Assembly: GCF_900106045.1 (NCBI RefSeq) | Contig: NZ_LT629802.1 | Coordinates: 4,526,001 to 4,590,000, forward strand | Direction: 5' to 3' | DNA length: 64,000 bases | Source: Pseudomonas mucidolens | GTDB lineage: Bacteria; Pseudomonadota; Gammaproteobacteria; Pseudomonadales; Pseudomonadaceae | Part shown: in pieces, positions 30,561-39,987 of the stretch | Position numbering within the stretch: position 1 is the stretch's first letter | How the letters are laid out: each line of letters starts with the position of its first letter | The notes under the pieces: generated by a model | Database searches by the model: none | Told to the model about the DNA's origin: nothing | The model's input: only the letters and a program-made list of their open reading frames with translations | Translations under genes and position numbers: made by a program

Positions 30561-32381
30561 TCAGTTCTTGGCTTTCTTGGCAGCGCGGGTACGCTCGCCT
30601 TCGTCCAGGACCTTCTTACGCAGGCGGATCGACTTAGGCGTGACTTCGCACAGCTCGTCGTCCTGGATGAATTCCAGGGCCTGTTCCAGAGTGAAGCGAA
30701 CAGGTGGAACCAGAGCGATGGTTTCGTCTTTGCCCGAAGCACGCATGTTGTCGAGCTTCTTGCCTTTGGTTGGGTTGACGCCCATGTCGGTGTCACGGCT
30801 GTTCAGACCAACGATCTGACCGTTGTAGATCTCTTGACCGTGCTCAACGAACAGCTTGCCACGCGCCTGGAGGGTTTCCAGGGAGTAGGTCAGCGCCTTG
30901 CCGGTTTCTACCGATACCAGAACACCGTTCTGACGGCCGGACATTTGGCCGGACTTCATGGTGTCGTAGCGATCGAAGATCGAGGTCAGGATGCCAGCAC
31001 CGTTGGTCAGGGTCAGGAACTGGTTACGGAAACCGATCAGACCACGAGCAGGGATGTTGTATTCCAGACGAACACGGCCCTTGCCATCCGGTACCATGTT
31101 GGTCAGGTCACCCTTACGCAGGCCGATCTCTTCCATGACCTTGCCCTGGGATTCCTCAGGGGTGTCGATGGTGACGTTTTCGAACGGTTCCTGCTTGTTG
31201 CCGTCGACCACGCGGATGATCACTTCCGGACGACCAACACCCATTTCGAAGCCTTCGCGACGCATGGTTTCGATCAGTACCGAGAGGTGCAGCTCACCAC
31301 GGCCGGAAACCTTGAACTTGTCAGCCGAGTCGCCTTCTTCAACGCGCAGTGCAACGTTGTACAGCAGCTCTTTGTCCAGACGTTCCTTGATGTTACGGGA
31401 CGTCACGAACTTGCCTTCTTTACCGCAGAAAGGCGAGTCGTTTACCTGGAAGGTCATGGAAACGGTTGGCTCGTCAACGGTCAACGGCTTCATCGCTTCG
31501 ACCGTGTCCGGGTGGCACAGGGTGTCGGAGATGAACAGCGAATCCATGCCGCTGATGCAAACGATGTCGCCTGCCGCAGCTTCTTCAACGTCGATGCGGT
31601 GCAGACCGTGGTGACCCATCAGCTTCAGGATACGGCCATTACGCTTCTTGCCGGTGGCGTCGATAGCGACAACCGGAGTGTTCGGCTTGACGCGACCACG
31701 AGCGATACGGCCAACACCGATAACACCCAGGAAGCTGTTGTAGTCCAGAGCGGAAATCTGCATCTGGAACGGACCGTCACGGTCAACAGCCGGCGCCGGT
31801 ACGTTGTCGACGATCGACTGGTACAGCGGGGTCATGTCTTCAGCCATGTCGGTGTGGTCCAGACCGGCAATGCCGTTCAGGGCCGAGGCGTAGACGACTT
31901 TGAAGTCCAGCTGTTCTTCGGTGGCACCGAGGTTGTCGAACAGGTCGAAGATCTGGTCCAGAACCCAGTCCGGACGCGCGCCTGGACGGTCGACCTTGTT
32001 GATCACCACGATTGGACGCAGGCCGGCTTCGAACGCCTTCTTGGTCACGAAACGGGTTTGCGGCATAGGGCCGTCTTGAGCGTCAACCAGCAGCAGAACG
32101 GAGTCAACCATCGACATTACACGTTCAACTTCGCCGCCGAAGTCGGCGTGGCCCGGGGTGTCCACGATGTTGATGTGGTAGCCGTTCCAGTTGATGGCGG
32201 TGTTTTTCGCCAGAATGGTAATACCGCGCTCTTTCTCCTGGTCGTTGGAGTCCATCACGCGCTCGTCGTTGAGCTCGTTGCGCTCCAGGGTGCCGGATTG
32301 ACGCAAGAGTTTGTCTACCAGGGTGGTTTTACCGTGGTCAACGTGGGCAATGATGGCGATGTTACGTAGATTTTCGATCAC
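30561..32381 (-). CDS. typA: Ribosome-associated GTPase TypA/BipA
   Basis: Translational GTPase of the EF-G family that aids ribosome assembly and stress or cold adaptation. The 606 aa contain G1 [10 protein letters not shown] near residue 15, G3 DTPGHADF, G4 NKVDRPGAR, and the EF-G-like later domains ending in a basic tail ([21 protein letters not shown]). The start codon is GTG. It lies upstream-adjacent to thiI on the same strand, 140 bases away. Confidence 0.97.
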   Translation of the reverse strand: MIENLRNIAIIAHVDHGKTTLVDKLLRQSGTLERNELNDERVMDSNDQEKERGITILAKNTAINWNGYHINIVDTPGHADFGGEVERVMSMVDSVLLLVDAQDGPMPQTRFVTKKAFEAGLRPIVVINKVDRPGARPDWVLDQIFDLFDNLGATEEQLDFKVVYASALNGIAGLDHTDMAEDMTPLYQSIVDNVPAPAVDRDGPFQMQISALDYNSFLGVIGVGRIARGRVKPNTPVVAIDATGKKRNGRILKLMGHHGLHRIDVEEAAAGDIVCISGMDSLFISDTLCHPDTVEAMKPLTVDEPTVSMTFQVNDSPFCGKEGKFVTSRNIKERLDKELLYNVALRVEEGDSADKFKVSGRGELHLSVLIETMRREGFEMGVGRPEVIIRVVDGNKQEPFENVTIDTPEESQGKVMEEIGLRKGDLTNMVPDGKGRVRLEYNIPARGLIGFRNQFLTLTNGAGILTSIFDRYDTMKSGQMSGRQNGVLVSVETGKALTYSLETLQARGKLFVEHGQEIYNGQIVGLNSRDTDMGVNPTKGKKLDNMRASGKDETIALVPPVRFTLEQALEFIQDDELCEVTPKSIRLRKKVLDEGERTRAAKKAKN

Positions 32382-32521
32382 TTGTGTATCTCGATCAGAG
32401 GATTCGGTGTGCTGACAGGTCGTGGCAGCGATTAACAGTAGAGTCAGGCCTTGCCGTTACAGCTTGACGGCAGAGTCGGGGGGGCCGGTGACGCAGGCCA
32501 CAGGCAAACAGCCCCGGGCTC

Positions 32522-33976
32522 TTAGCTCGGTCGATAAACGCGCACATTGGCATGTCCCTCACTGAGCAAATGGTGGGCATGCAGGCGACTCATCACGCCT
32601 TTGTCGCAATACAACAGGTACTGACGGCTGTCATCCAGTTCCTTGAAACGTGCGTTCAATGCATAGAACGGCAACGTTTGTACGTCGATCCCAGTGATGG
32701 CCAGCGGCTCATCTTCAGCGGCATCCGGGTGACGGATGTCGATGACGATTTGGCCGGCCAGTGCCTCACTGACTTCTTCGATCTGCAAATCCTGGCCCAG
32801 TTCGTCGATCACGCGATCGATTGGCACCAGCTTGGCGTTCTCGAGCGCACGCTCCAGAATCGCCATGTCGAATTGTTGCTCTTCGTACTCCACGCGGTGA
32901 CGCTTGGCATGGGTCTTGGGGTTCACCGAGATGACCCCGCAGTACTCAGGCATGTGCTTGGCGAAGTCGGCGGTACCAATCTCGTTCGCCAGGTCGATGA
33001 TGTCCTGCTTGTGACTGGCAATCAGCGGGCGCAACACCAGCTTCTCGGTCACACAGTCGATCAACGACAGGTTCGGCAGTGTCTGGCTGGACACCTGAGA
33101 GATCGCTTCGCCGGTAACCAGCGCCTCGATCTGTAGCCGATCAGCAATCCGGGACGCAGCGCGCAACATCATACGCTTCAATACTACGCCCATATGACTG
33201 TTATCGACTTTGCCGAGAATTTCTCCCAGGACTTCCTCGAACGGCACGCTGACAAACAACACACGCTGGGAGCTGCCGTATTTCTTCCAGATATAGTGCG
33301 CGACTTCCATCACGCCTAATTCGTGTGCACGCCCGCCCAGGTTAAAGAAGCAGAAGTGGCTCATCAGCCCGCGGCGCATGATCTGGTAGGCCGCCACCGT
33401 GGAATCGAAACCGCCGGACATGAGTACCAGGGTCTGTTCCAGGGCTCCCAGCGGGTAGCCACCGATGCTGTTGTGCTGGCTGTGGATCACAAACAACCGT
33501 TGGTCGCGAATTTCCATGCGCACTTCAATTTGCGGTGCTTTCAGGGAAATTCCGGCTGCACCGCATTCGCGACGCAGCTTGCTGCCGACGTATTTTTCGA
33601 CGTCCATGGAGCTGAACGGGTGCTTGCCGGCGCGCTTGCAACGCACGGAGAAAATCTTCCCTGCGAGCGTACCACCGAAGTGCTGCTTGCACTTTTCGGT
33701 GATGTCGTCGAAGTCGCCCAACGGGTACTCATCAACCTGCAGAAAGTGCGCGATGCCCGGCATGCAGCTCAGGCGTTCGGTCAGCTCCTTCAGGGCTTTG
33801 GGGTCGGTCACGCGGGTTTCCAGCTCGAGATTGTCCCACACGCCGTTCACCACCACAGCCGGGTCCAGATCGCGGAGCACGGCACGGATGTTCTTGGCCA
33901 ATTGACGGATGAAACGCATCCGTACCGGTCGGCTCTTGATGGTGATCTCAGGGAAGACTTTAACGATTAATTTCAT
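32522..33976 (-). CDS. thiI: tRNA 4-thiouridine synthase ThiI with rhodanese domain
   Basis: Transfers sulfur to U8 of tRNA and supports thiazole synthesis. The 484 aa comprise an N-terminal ferredoxin-like/THUMP region (to about 165), a PP-loop pyrophosphatase motif [11 protein letters not shown] near residue 186, and a C-terminal rhodanese domain with the persulfide Cys in [11 protein letters not shown] near residue 460. The ATG at 33976 gives the standard N-terminus [15 protein letters not shown]. It is divergent from glnA. Confidence 0.96.
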   Translation of the reverse strand: MKLIVKVFPEITIKSRPVRMRFIRQLAKNIRAVLRDLDPAVVVNGVWDNLELETRVTDPKALKELTERLSCMPGIAHFLQVDEYPLGDFDDITEKCKQHFGGTLAGKIFSVRCKRAGKHPFSSMDVEKYVGSKLRRECGAAGISLKAPQIEVRMEIRDQRLFVIHSQHNSIGGYPLGALEQTLVLMSGGFDSTVAAYQIMRRGLMSHFCFFNLGGRAHELGVMEVAHYIWKKYGSSQRVLFVSVPFEEVLGEILGKVDNSHMGVVLKRMMLRAASRIADRLQIEALVTGEAISQVSSQTLPNLSLIDCVTEKLVLRPLIASHKQDIIDLANEIGTADFAKHMPEYCGVISVNPKTHAKRHRVEYEEQQFDMAILERALENAKLVPIDRVIDELGQDLQIEEVSEALAGQIVIDIRHPDAAEDEPLAITGIDVQTLPFYALNARFKELDDSRQYLLYCDKGVMSRLHAHHLLSEGHANVRVYRPS

Positions 33977-34073
33977 GGAAACAGCGCGCGCAGGGCCAGC
34001 CGAAAAAGGGGGGCGCGGATTATAGCGGAAATCGCTCAAGGTTTAACCAGTTAATATACAAACGGCACGAGTC

Positions 34074-34088
34074 GCACCAAAACAGTGC
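34074..34088. promoter_or_regulatory. NtrC binding site upstream of glnA
   Basis: GCACCAAAACAGTGC matches the NtrC dyad GCACCA-N3-TGGTGC in 10 of 12 defined positions. It lies about 105 bases upstream of the glnA -24 element. A further half-site (GGTGCGC, 34116-34122) follows. Confidence 0.65.
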
Positions 34089-34192
34089 GTCAGCGTACTT
34101 TTGCGCTACATTGCGGTGCGCTATTTATGCGGTTTTAACGGGCTGCACCTTTATAGGGGCCATTTTGAGGCAAAAAGGCCATGTTGGCGCAC

Positions 34193-34208
34193 TGGCATGC
34201 AATTTGCT
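34193..34208 (+). promoter_or_regulatory. Sigma-54 promoter of glnA
   Basis: TGGCATGCAATTTGCT matches TGGCACG-N4-TTGCW with a single change and correct GG-N10-GC spacing. The expected start near 34219 leaves a leader of about 90 bases before glnA. The rest of the 333-base thiI-glnA gap shows nothing else I can name. Confidence 0.85.
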
Positions 34209-34309
34209 CCCTTGTGAGGCAGGTTGCCATGGCGGACTATCCGCGCCGGCATCACCCACATTCCAAGGGCTAACTCCACTACCCAGCCCGAAGCCACCCG
34301 GAGGACACT

Positions 34310-35716
34310 ATGTCGAAGTCGGTTCAACTCATCAAAGATCATGACGTTAAATGGATTGATCTGCGCTTCACGGACACCAAAGGCACTCAGCACCACGTGA
34401 CCATGCCGGCTCGCGACGCGCTGGATGAGGCCTTCTTCGAAGAAGGTAAAATGTTCGACGGTTCCTCCATCGCTGGCTGGAAAGGCATCGAAGCTTCCGA
34501 CATGATCCTGATGCCGGACGACACCACCGCCGTACTCGACCCATTCACCGAAGAGCCGACCCTGATTCTGGTCTGCGACGTGATCGAGCCGTCGACCATG
34601 CAAGGCTACGACCGCGACCCACGTGCAATCGCCAAGCGTGCCGAGGAATACCTGAAGTCCACCGGTATCGGCGACACCGTATTCGTAGGGCCAGAGCCTG
34701 AGTTCTTCATCTTCGACGAAGTGAAGTTCAAGTCCGACATCTCCGGCTCGATGTTCAAAATCTTCTCCGAACAAGGTTCGTGGATGTCCGACCAGGACGT
34801 GGAAGGCGGCAACAAAGGCCACCGTCCAGGCGTCAAAGGCGGCTACTTCCCGGTGCCTCCGTTCGACCACGACCATGAAATCCGTACCTCCATGTGCAAC
34901 GCCATGGAAGAAATGGGCCTGGTCATCGAAGTTCACCACCACGAAGTGGCGACTGCCGGTCAGAACGAAATCGGTGTGAAGTTCAACACCCTGGTAGCCA
35001 AGGCTGACGAAGTACAGACCTTGAAGTACTGCGTACATAACGTGGCTGATGCCTACGGCCGTACCGCCACCTTCATGCCTAAGCCACTGTACGGCGATAA
35101 CGGTTCGGGTATGCACGTTCACCTGTCCATCGCCAAAGAAGGCAAAAACACCTTCGCTGGCGAAGGTTATGCCGGCCTGTCCGACACTGCCCTGTACTTC
35201 ATCGGCGGTATCATCAAGCACGGTAAGGCTCTGAACGGCTTCACCAACCCGTCGACCAACTCCTACAAGCGTCTGGTCCCAGGTTTCGAAGCGCCGGTAA
35301 TGCTGGCCTACTCGGCTCGTAACCGTTCCGCCTCGATCCGTATTCCTTACGTGACCAGCCCGCGCGCGCGCCGTATCGAAGCCCGTTTCCCGGATCCAGC
35401 AGCCAACCCATACCTGGGCTTCGCTGCACTGTTGATGGCTGGCCTGGACGGTATCCAGAACAAGATCCACCCAGGCGACGCTGCCGACAAGAACTTGTAC
35501 GACTTGCCGCCTGAAGAGGCCAAGGAAATTCCACAAGTGTGCGGCAGCCTGAAAGAAGCCCTGGAAGAGCTGGACAAGGGCCGTGCGTTCCTGACCAAAG
35601 GCGGCGTGTTCAGCGACGACTTTATCGATGCCTACATCGCCCTGAAAAGCGAAGAAGAAATCAAGGTCCGCACCTTCGTACACCCACTGGAATACGAGCT
35701 GTACTACAGCTGCTGA
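34310..35716 (+). CDS. glnA: Glutamine synthetase type I
   Basis: Glutamate + ammonia + ATP to glutamine (EC 6.3.1.2), a dodecamer. The 468 aa are standard GSI-beta. [18 protein letters not shown] lies near residue 50, the ATP/metal site has [12 protein letters not shown], and the adenylylation tyrosine is in [10 protein letters not shown] near residue 398, so activity should be controlled by GlnE. Ribosome site GGAGG precedes the ATG. It is transcribed from a sigma-54/NtrC promoter. Confidence 0.98.
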   Translation: MSKSVQLIKDHDVKWIDLRFTDTKGTQHHVTMPARDALDEAFFEEGKMFDGSSIAGWKGIEASDMILMPDDTTAVLDPFTEEPTLILVCDVIEPSTMQGYDRDPRAIAKRAEEYLKSTGIGDTVFVGPEPEFFIFDEVKFKSDISGSMFKIFSEQGSWMSDQDVEGGNKGHRPGVKGGYFPVPPFDHDHEIRTSMCNAMEEMGLVIEVHHHEVATAGQNEIGVKFNTLVAKADEVQTLKYCVHNVADAYGRTATFMPKPLYGDNGSGMHVHLSIAKEGKNTFAGEGYAGLSDTALYFIGGIIKHGKALNGFTNPSTNSYKRLVPGFEAPVMLAYSARNRSASIRIPYVTSPRARRIEARFPDPAANPYLGFAALLMAGLDGIQNKIHPGDAADKNLYDLPPEEAKEIPQVCGSLKEALEELDKGRAFLTKGGVFSDDFIDAYIALKSEEEIKVRTFVHPLEYELYYSC

Positions 35717-35746
35717 TCCGGTAGCGCTGCTTGATGCAGCGTGACG

Positions 35747-35778
35747 AAAAAAGGCCTCCTTGTGGAGGTCTTTTTTTT
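35747..35778 (+). terminator. Terminator of glnA
   Basis: AGGCCTCC TTGT GGAGGTCT followed by eight T. A second small hairpin, CGCTGC/GCAGCG, precedes it at 35725-35741. Confidence 0.9.
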
Positions 35779-35871
35779 GCGCTGGGTCTACCCCGCTTGC
35801 AGACAACCGCGAAAGATAAGGTAGCCTCTGACTGACGCCATTCCAGACCTGCTCCCACAAGGAGATCTCCA

Positions 35872-36408
35872 TTGAAATATAGATTTGCAATCGCCCTGTT
35901 GTTTATCAGCGCCAGTGCCAGCGCCGCGCCGCCAGCCCTTGAGCCGCTGCTCAAGAGCATCGCAGAACGCCTGGCCATTGCCGATCAGGTGGCCCTGAGC
36001 AAATGGGACAGCCACAAACCCGTGGAAGACAAGAAACGCGAGCAAGAGGTAATCGCCAACGTCACCGCCCAGGCATCAAGTTACAAACTCGACCCTGCCG
36101 CCGCCGAGCAGTTTTTCTCGGCACAAATCGAGGCGAACAAACTGGTGCAGTACACCCACCTCTCCGACTGGCAGCTCCAAGGCAAGGCGCCCGACGACCC
36201 GCGCCCGGACTTAGTGAAGCAGATTCGCCCGCAACTGGACCTGCTGCAAAAGCGCCTGCTGCAGCAATTGGCCGATTTTTCCCCCCAGCGCACCGACCCC
36301 GACTGCCCGCGATGGCTGGCCCAGGCGGCGCATGCGCCGCTCAATGATCCATTGCGCCAACTTGCGATGATCCGCGCCACCGCCGAATTGTGTACGCGGC
36401 CTACTTGA
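35872..36408 (+). CDS. Secreted chorismate mutase, AroQ-gamma type
   Basis: Converts chorismate to prephenate, here in the periplasm. The 178 aa start at a TTG with AAGGAG 8 bases upstream. A signal peptide (FAIALLFISASASAAPPA) precedes an all-helical domain with LLKSIAERLAIADQVALSKW, the DKKREQEVI catalytic Arg/Lys stretch and AEQFFSAQIEANKLVQY. A C-terminal Cys pair (DCPRW and ELCTRP) is typical of the secreted class. What it does outside the cytosol is not established. Confidence 0.88.
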   Translation: MKYRFAIALLFISASASAAPPALEPLLKSIAERLAIADQVALSKWDSHKPVEDKKREQEVIANVTAQASSYKLDPAAAEQFFSAQIEANKLVQYTHLSDWQLQGKAPDDPRPDLVKQIRPQLDLLQKRLLQQLADFSPQRTDPDCPRWLAQAAHAPLNDPLRQLAMIRATAELCTRPT

Positions 36409-36486
36409 TTTGAAGCATCGCCCTGCATCCTGCGCCTATCGGTAGACATAGCCTGAAAAAACTCATTTACCGATCAGGATGGAACC

Positions 36487-36912
36487 ATGGACACCCTCAA
36501 ATGCTTGATTGCAACGGCTCTGGGATTGTCGTTGCTTGGCTGCGGCATCCAGCCAAAGAATGCGGCATCCATCGAGAAGGAGGTCCTGCTTGAACGCAGC
36601 GAGTCGTGGGATGGTGCGCCCTACAAAGCCTACCCTTCCGGCCCGCCGCGGCTCACGTTGATACGCCTCAAGATCCCTGCGCACACTCAGTTGCCATGGC
36701 ACACCCACCCGATGCCGAACGCCGCTTACATCGTATCGGGAGAGCTGACTGTTGAAACCCGCAAGAACGGGATGACTCGCACCTTGAGGCAAGGGCAAAC
36801 CCTGGCCGAGATGGTGGGCACCGAACATCGCGGCATCACCGCAGAGACACCGGTTGAGCTCCTGATATTTTACGCGGGCAGTATTGGCATGCCGCTGTCC
36901 GAACAACGCTGA
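36487..36912 (+). CDS. Cupin-domain lipoprotein
   Basis: A 141-aa protein with a lipoprotein signal (IATALGLSLLGCGI, Cys near 19) and a small cupin barrel. Cupin motif 1 is seen in LPWHTHPMPNAAYIVSGEL, with two His plus a downstream Glu as metal ligands, and a weaker motif 2 in GTEHRGITAETPVELLIFY. Substrate unknown. It is a monocistronic gene between aroQ and ntrB. Confidence 0.8.
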   Translation: MDTLKCLIATALGLSLLGCGIQPKNAASIEKEVLLERSESWDGAPYKAYPSGPPRLTLIRLKIPAHTQLPWHTHPMPNAAYIVSGELTVETRKNGMTRTLRQGQTLAEMVGTEHRGITAETPVELLIFYAGSIGMPLSEQR

Positions 36913-36925
36913 TACAGCGCCTATC

Positions 36926-36961
36926 GCGGATCGTTTCCACCACGCATTAAAAACGATCCGC
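36926..36961. terminator. Hairpin after the cupin gene
   Basis: GCGGATCGTTT (36926-36936) and AAACGATCCGC (36951-36961) form a perfect 11-bp stem, 14 bases past the cupin stop. There is no clear T-run, so its role as a terminator is uncertain. Confidence 0.5.
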
Positions 36962-36992
36962 TCATCCCTTCCTGAACACTCGTCACGAAAAC

Positions 36993-37007
36993 GCACTATA
37001 TTGGTGC
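36993..37007. promoter_or_regulatory. NtrC binding site upstream of ntrB
   Basis: GCACTATATTGGTGC matches GCACCA-N3-TGGTGC with one change. It lies about 200 bases before ntrB, so NtrC probably controls its own operon. Confidence 0.75.
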
Positions 37008-37135
37008 GCTAGACCGCACCTTTCCCACCGTCCCAATCCATTTTGGTTCGAGATATCCCGAAAAAGCTGGCTTTACGCCATAGTTTCGCGCTTCAAGCGC
37101 CTATTTCAGGGTTTTTACGCTTCTTTTCGGAGCCT

Positions 37136-37151
37136 TGGTTTGGTTTTTGCA
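37136..37151 (+). promoter_or_regulatory. Possible sigma-54 promoter of ntrBC
   Basis: TGGTTTGGTTTTTGCA keeps the GG-N10-GC spacing and the TTGCA, but three of the -24 positions differ from consensus. It lies 57 bases before ntrB and 130 bases after the NtrC site. Plausible but weaker than the glnA and hutU sites. Confidence 0.4.
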
Positions 37152-37207
37152 TTTTCCTGGTATCAGCGCGCGCCTCAAGCCCGCGCCCTGCTCCAAAAGA
37201 GGTCCTA

Positions 37208-38293
37208 ATGACCATCAGCGACGCACTGCACCGTTTGCTACTCGACAACCTGACCACTGCGACCATCTTGCTCAATGACGAATTACGCCTTGAGTACATG
37301 AACCCGGCGGCAGAAATGCTCCTGGCCATCAGTGGCCAGCGCAGTCACGGGCAATTCATCAGCGAACTGTTCACCGAGTCCGCCGAGGCATTGAGTTCGT
37401 TGCGCCAGGCTGTGGAGCAGGCACATCCCTTCACCAAGCGCGAAGCGTTGCTCACCGCCCTCACCGGCCAGACCTTGACTGTCGACTATGCCGTCACACC
37501 GATCCTGAGCAAGGGCACGACCCTGCTGTTGCTGGAAGTCCACCCGCGTGACCGCTTGCTGCGGATCACCAAGGAGGAAGCGCAACTGTCCAAGCAGGAA
37601 ACCAGCAAGATGCTGGTGCGCGGCCTCGCCCATGAGATCAAAAACCCGCTGGGCGGGATTCGCGGCGCCGCGCAGTTGCTCGCGCGCGAACTGCCCGACG
37701 AGCACCTCAAGGACTACACCAACGTCATCATTGAGGAAGCCGACCGCCTGCGTAACCTGGTGGACCGCATGCTCGGCTCCAACAAGCTGCCTTCACTGGC
37801 GCTGACCAATGTGCACGAGGTACTGGAGCGCGTCTGCCAACTGGTGGAGGCCGAAAGCCAGGGCTGTATCACCTTGGTGCGTGACTACGACCCGAGCATT
37901 CCCGATGTATTGATCGATCGCGAGCAGATGATCCAAGCGGTGCTCAATATAGTGCGCAACGCCATGCAAGCCATCAGCAGCCAGAACGAGCTGCGCCTGG
38001 GCCGCATCAGTCTGCGCACCCGCGCCCTGCGTCAGTTCACTATCGGCCACGTGCGCCATCGCCTGGTCGCCAAGGTCGAGATCATCGACAACGGTCCGGG
38101 CATTCCCGCCGACCTTCAGGAAACCATTTTCTTTCCGATGGTCAGCGGCCGCCCGGACGGTACCGGGCTAGGCCTGGCCATTACCCAGAACATCATCAGC
38201 CAGCACCAGGGTTTGATCGAATGTGAAAGCCATCCCGGCCACACGATTTTTTCGATCTTTCTGCCACTGGAACAAGGAGCCCCATCGACATGA
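37208..38293 (+). CDS. ntrB: Nitrogen sensor kinase NtrB (GlnL)
   Basis: Cytosolic histidine kinase/phosphatase that sets NtrC phosphorylation under control of GlnB/GlnK. 361 aa: PAS domain (about 10-110), HisKA with His142 in GLAHEIKNPLGG, and HATPase with IDNGPGIP and GTGLGLAI. It overlaps ntrC by 4 bases. A longer in-frame reading upstream lacks family similarity. Confidence 0.96.
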   Translation: MTISDALHRLLLDNLTTATILLNDELRLEYMNPAAEMLLAISGQRSHGQFISELFTESAEALSSLRQAVEQAHPFTKREALLTALTGQTLTVDYAVTPILSKGTTLLLLEVHPRDRLLRITKEEAQLSKQETSKMLVRGLAHEIKNPLGGIRGAAQLLARELPDEHLKDYTNVIIEEADRLRNLVDRMLGSNKLPSLALTNVHEVLERVCQLVEAESQGCITLVRDYDPSIPDVLIDREQMIQAVLNIVRNAMQAISSQNELRLGRISLRTRALRQFTIGHVRHRLVAKVEIIDNGPGIPADLQETIFFPMVSGRPDGTGLGLAITQNIISQHQGLIECESHPGHTIFSIFLPLEQGAPST

Positions 38294-39726
38294 GCCGTAG
38301 TGAAACTGTGTGGATCGTCGATGACGACCGTTCTATCCGCTGGGTCCTGGAGAAAGCCTTGCAACAGGAAGGCATGACCACCCAGAGCTTCGACAGCGCC
38401 GACGGCGTGATGAGCCGTCTCGCGCGCCAGCAGCCAGACGTAATCATCTCCGACATTCGCATGCCCGGTGCCAGCGGCCTGGACTTGCTGGCGCGCATTC
38501 GCGAACAACACCCGCGCTTGCCGGTGATCATCATGACCGCGCACTCGGACCTGGACAGCGCTGTCGCGTCCTATCAAGGCGGCGCGTTTGAATACTTGCC
38601 CAAGCCGTTCGACGTCGATGAAGCGGTCGCGCTGGTCAAGCGCGCCAACCAGCACGCCCAGGAACAGCAAGGCCACGACGTGGTGCCGACACTGACCCGC
38701 ACCCCGGAAATCATCGGCGAAGCGCCGGCGATGCAGGAAGTGTTTCGCGCCATCGGGCGCTTGAGCCACTCCAATATCACCGTGCTGATCAACGGTGAGT
38801 CCGGCACCGGCAAAGAACTGGTGGCCCACGCCCTGCACCGCCACAGTCCACGGGCGGTCGCGCCGTTCATCGCGCTGAACATGGCGGCCATCCCGAAGGA
38901 TTTGATGGAGTCCGAACTGTTCGGCCATGAAAAAGGCGCGTTCACCGGCGCCGCCAACCTGCGCCGTGGCCGTTTCGAGCAGGCAGACGGCGGCACGCTG
39001 TTTCTCGATGAGATCGGCGACATGCCGGCGGACACCCAGACCCGACTGTTGCGGGTTTTGGCGGATGGCGAATTCTATCGCGTGGGCGGCCACACGCCGG
39101 TCAAGGTCGATGTGCGGATCATTGCCGCGACTCACCAGAATCTGGAAACCCTGGTTCACGCCGGAAAATTCCGCGAGGATCTGTTTCACCGCCTGAATGT
39201 GATCCGCATCCACATCCCACGGATGTCGGACCGTCGTGAAGACATTCCGACCCTGGCCCGACACTTCCTCAGTCGCGCCGCTCAGGAGCTGGCTGTCGAG
39301 CCAAAACTGCTGAAGACGGAAACCGAGGAATACCTCAAGAACCTGCCGTGGCCGGGCAACGTGCGCCAGCTGGAAAACACCTGCCGCTGGATCACGGTGA
39401 TGGCTTCCGGGCGTGAAGTGCATATCAGCGACCTGCCGCCCGAGCTTCTGAGCCTGCCGCAGGATTTGGCGCCGGTGACAAACTGGGAGCAGGCCTTGCG
39501 CCAATGGGCTGACCAGGCGCTCGCACGCGGTCAATCGAACCTGTTGGACAGCGCCGTGCCGGCCTTCGAACGGATCATGATCGAAACCGCCCTCAAGCAC
39601 ACTGCCGGCCGCCGCCGCGACGCCGCAGTGCTACTGGGCTGGGGCCGCAATACCTTGACGCGCAAGATCAAGGAATTGGGGATGAAGGTCGATGGCGGTG
39701 ACGACGACGAGAGTGATGAGGGCTGA
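38290..39726 (+). CDS. ntrC: Nitrogen response regulator NtrC
   Basis: Sigma-54 enhancer-binding activator of nitrogen genes. 478 aa: receiver with phospho-acceptor Asp55 (IISDIRMPG), AAA+ domain with Walker A GESGTGKE and the sigma-54 contact loop GAFTGA, and a C-terminal Fis-type helix-turn-helix (RRRDAAVLLGWGRNTLTRKI). Sites for it can be read before glnA, ntrB and possibly hutU in this window. Its presumed terminator at 41046 is now separated from it by an insertion element. Confidence 0.97.
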   Translation: MSRSETVWIVDDDRSIRWVLEKALQQEGMTTQSFDSADGVMSRLARQQPDVIISDIRMPGASGLDLLARIREQHPRLPVIIMTAHSDLDSAVASYQGGAFEYLPKPFDVDEAVALVKRANQHAQEQQGHDVVPTLTRTPEIIGEAPAMQEVFRAIGRLSHSNITVLINGESGTGKELVAHALHRHSPRAVAPFIALNMAAIPKDLMESELFGHEKGAFTGAANLRRGRFEQADGGTLFLDEIGDMPADTQTRLLRVLADGEFYRVGGHTPVKVDVRIIAATHQNLETLVHAGKFREDLFHRLNVIRIHIPRMSDRREDIPTLARHFLSRAAQELAVEPKLLKTETEEYLKNLPWPGNVRQLENTCRWITVMASGREVHISDLPPELLSLPQDLAPVTNWEQALRQWADQALARGQSNLLDSAVPAFERIMIETALKHTAGRRRDAAVLLGWGRNTLTRKIKELGMKVDGGDDDESDEG

Positions 39727-39799
39727 TAACAGCTCTCCAACTCACTGAAGATCCAACTGCGTGCGGGCTTGCCCGCTTGTGTCTTGATCTAGGAATAAA

Positions 39800-39975
39800 C
39801 TCTGGGGTGAGAGGGGTGGATGGCAAGCTGCAAGTCCGCGGTGCTCAAAGCACGTGTGGGAGCCGAGCTGCCATCCACCTTTCCACTCTGGCCTACAAGC
39901 CCGAACAGTTGGACGAGCAGCCACTCGAAATCACAAGCGTGGGCAAAGCCAGAGCACTCTCACATCTGAGTGTAA
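39800..39975 (+). ncRNA. Candidate IS110 bridge RNA with target and donor loops
   Basis: Target loop: stem GGTGGATGGC (39815-39824) with GCCATCCACC (39870-39879), then AGCT/AGCT, and an apical hairpin GTGCT-CAA-AGCAC. The left guide GTCCGC (39834-39839) resembles GCCCGC left of the insertion. The right guide GTGGGAG (39856-39862) is the exact complement of CTCCCAC to the right. Donor loop: stem CTCTGGC (39886-39892) with GCCAGAG (39948-39954). The left guide ACAGTTG (39905-39911) is identical to the element's right end (40923-40929). The right guide CACAAG (39932-39937) is complementary to core plus left end, CTTGTG (39776-39781). RNA ends are approximate. Confidence 0.85.
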
Positions 39976-39987
39976 GAGGGTTTTGCC

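Noticed and set aside
34151..35890. Minus-strand open frame of 579 codons opposite glnA
   Set aside because: Antisense shadow of a highly biased, highly expressed gene; the protein resembles nothing and would cross the glnA promoter and terminator.
38116..39600. Minus-strand open frame of 494 codons opposite ntrBC
   Set aside because: Shadow frame; ntrB and ntrC are certain and fill the region.
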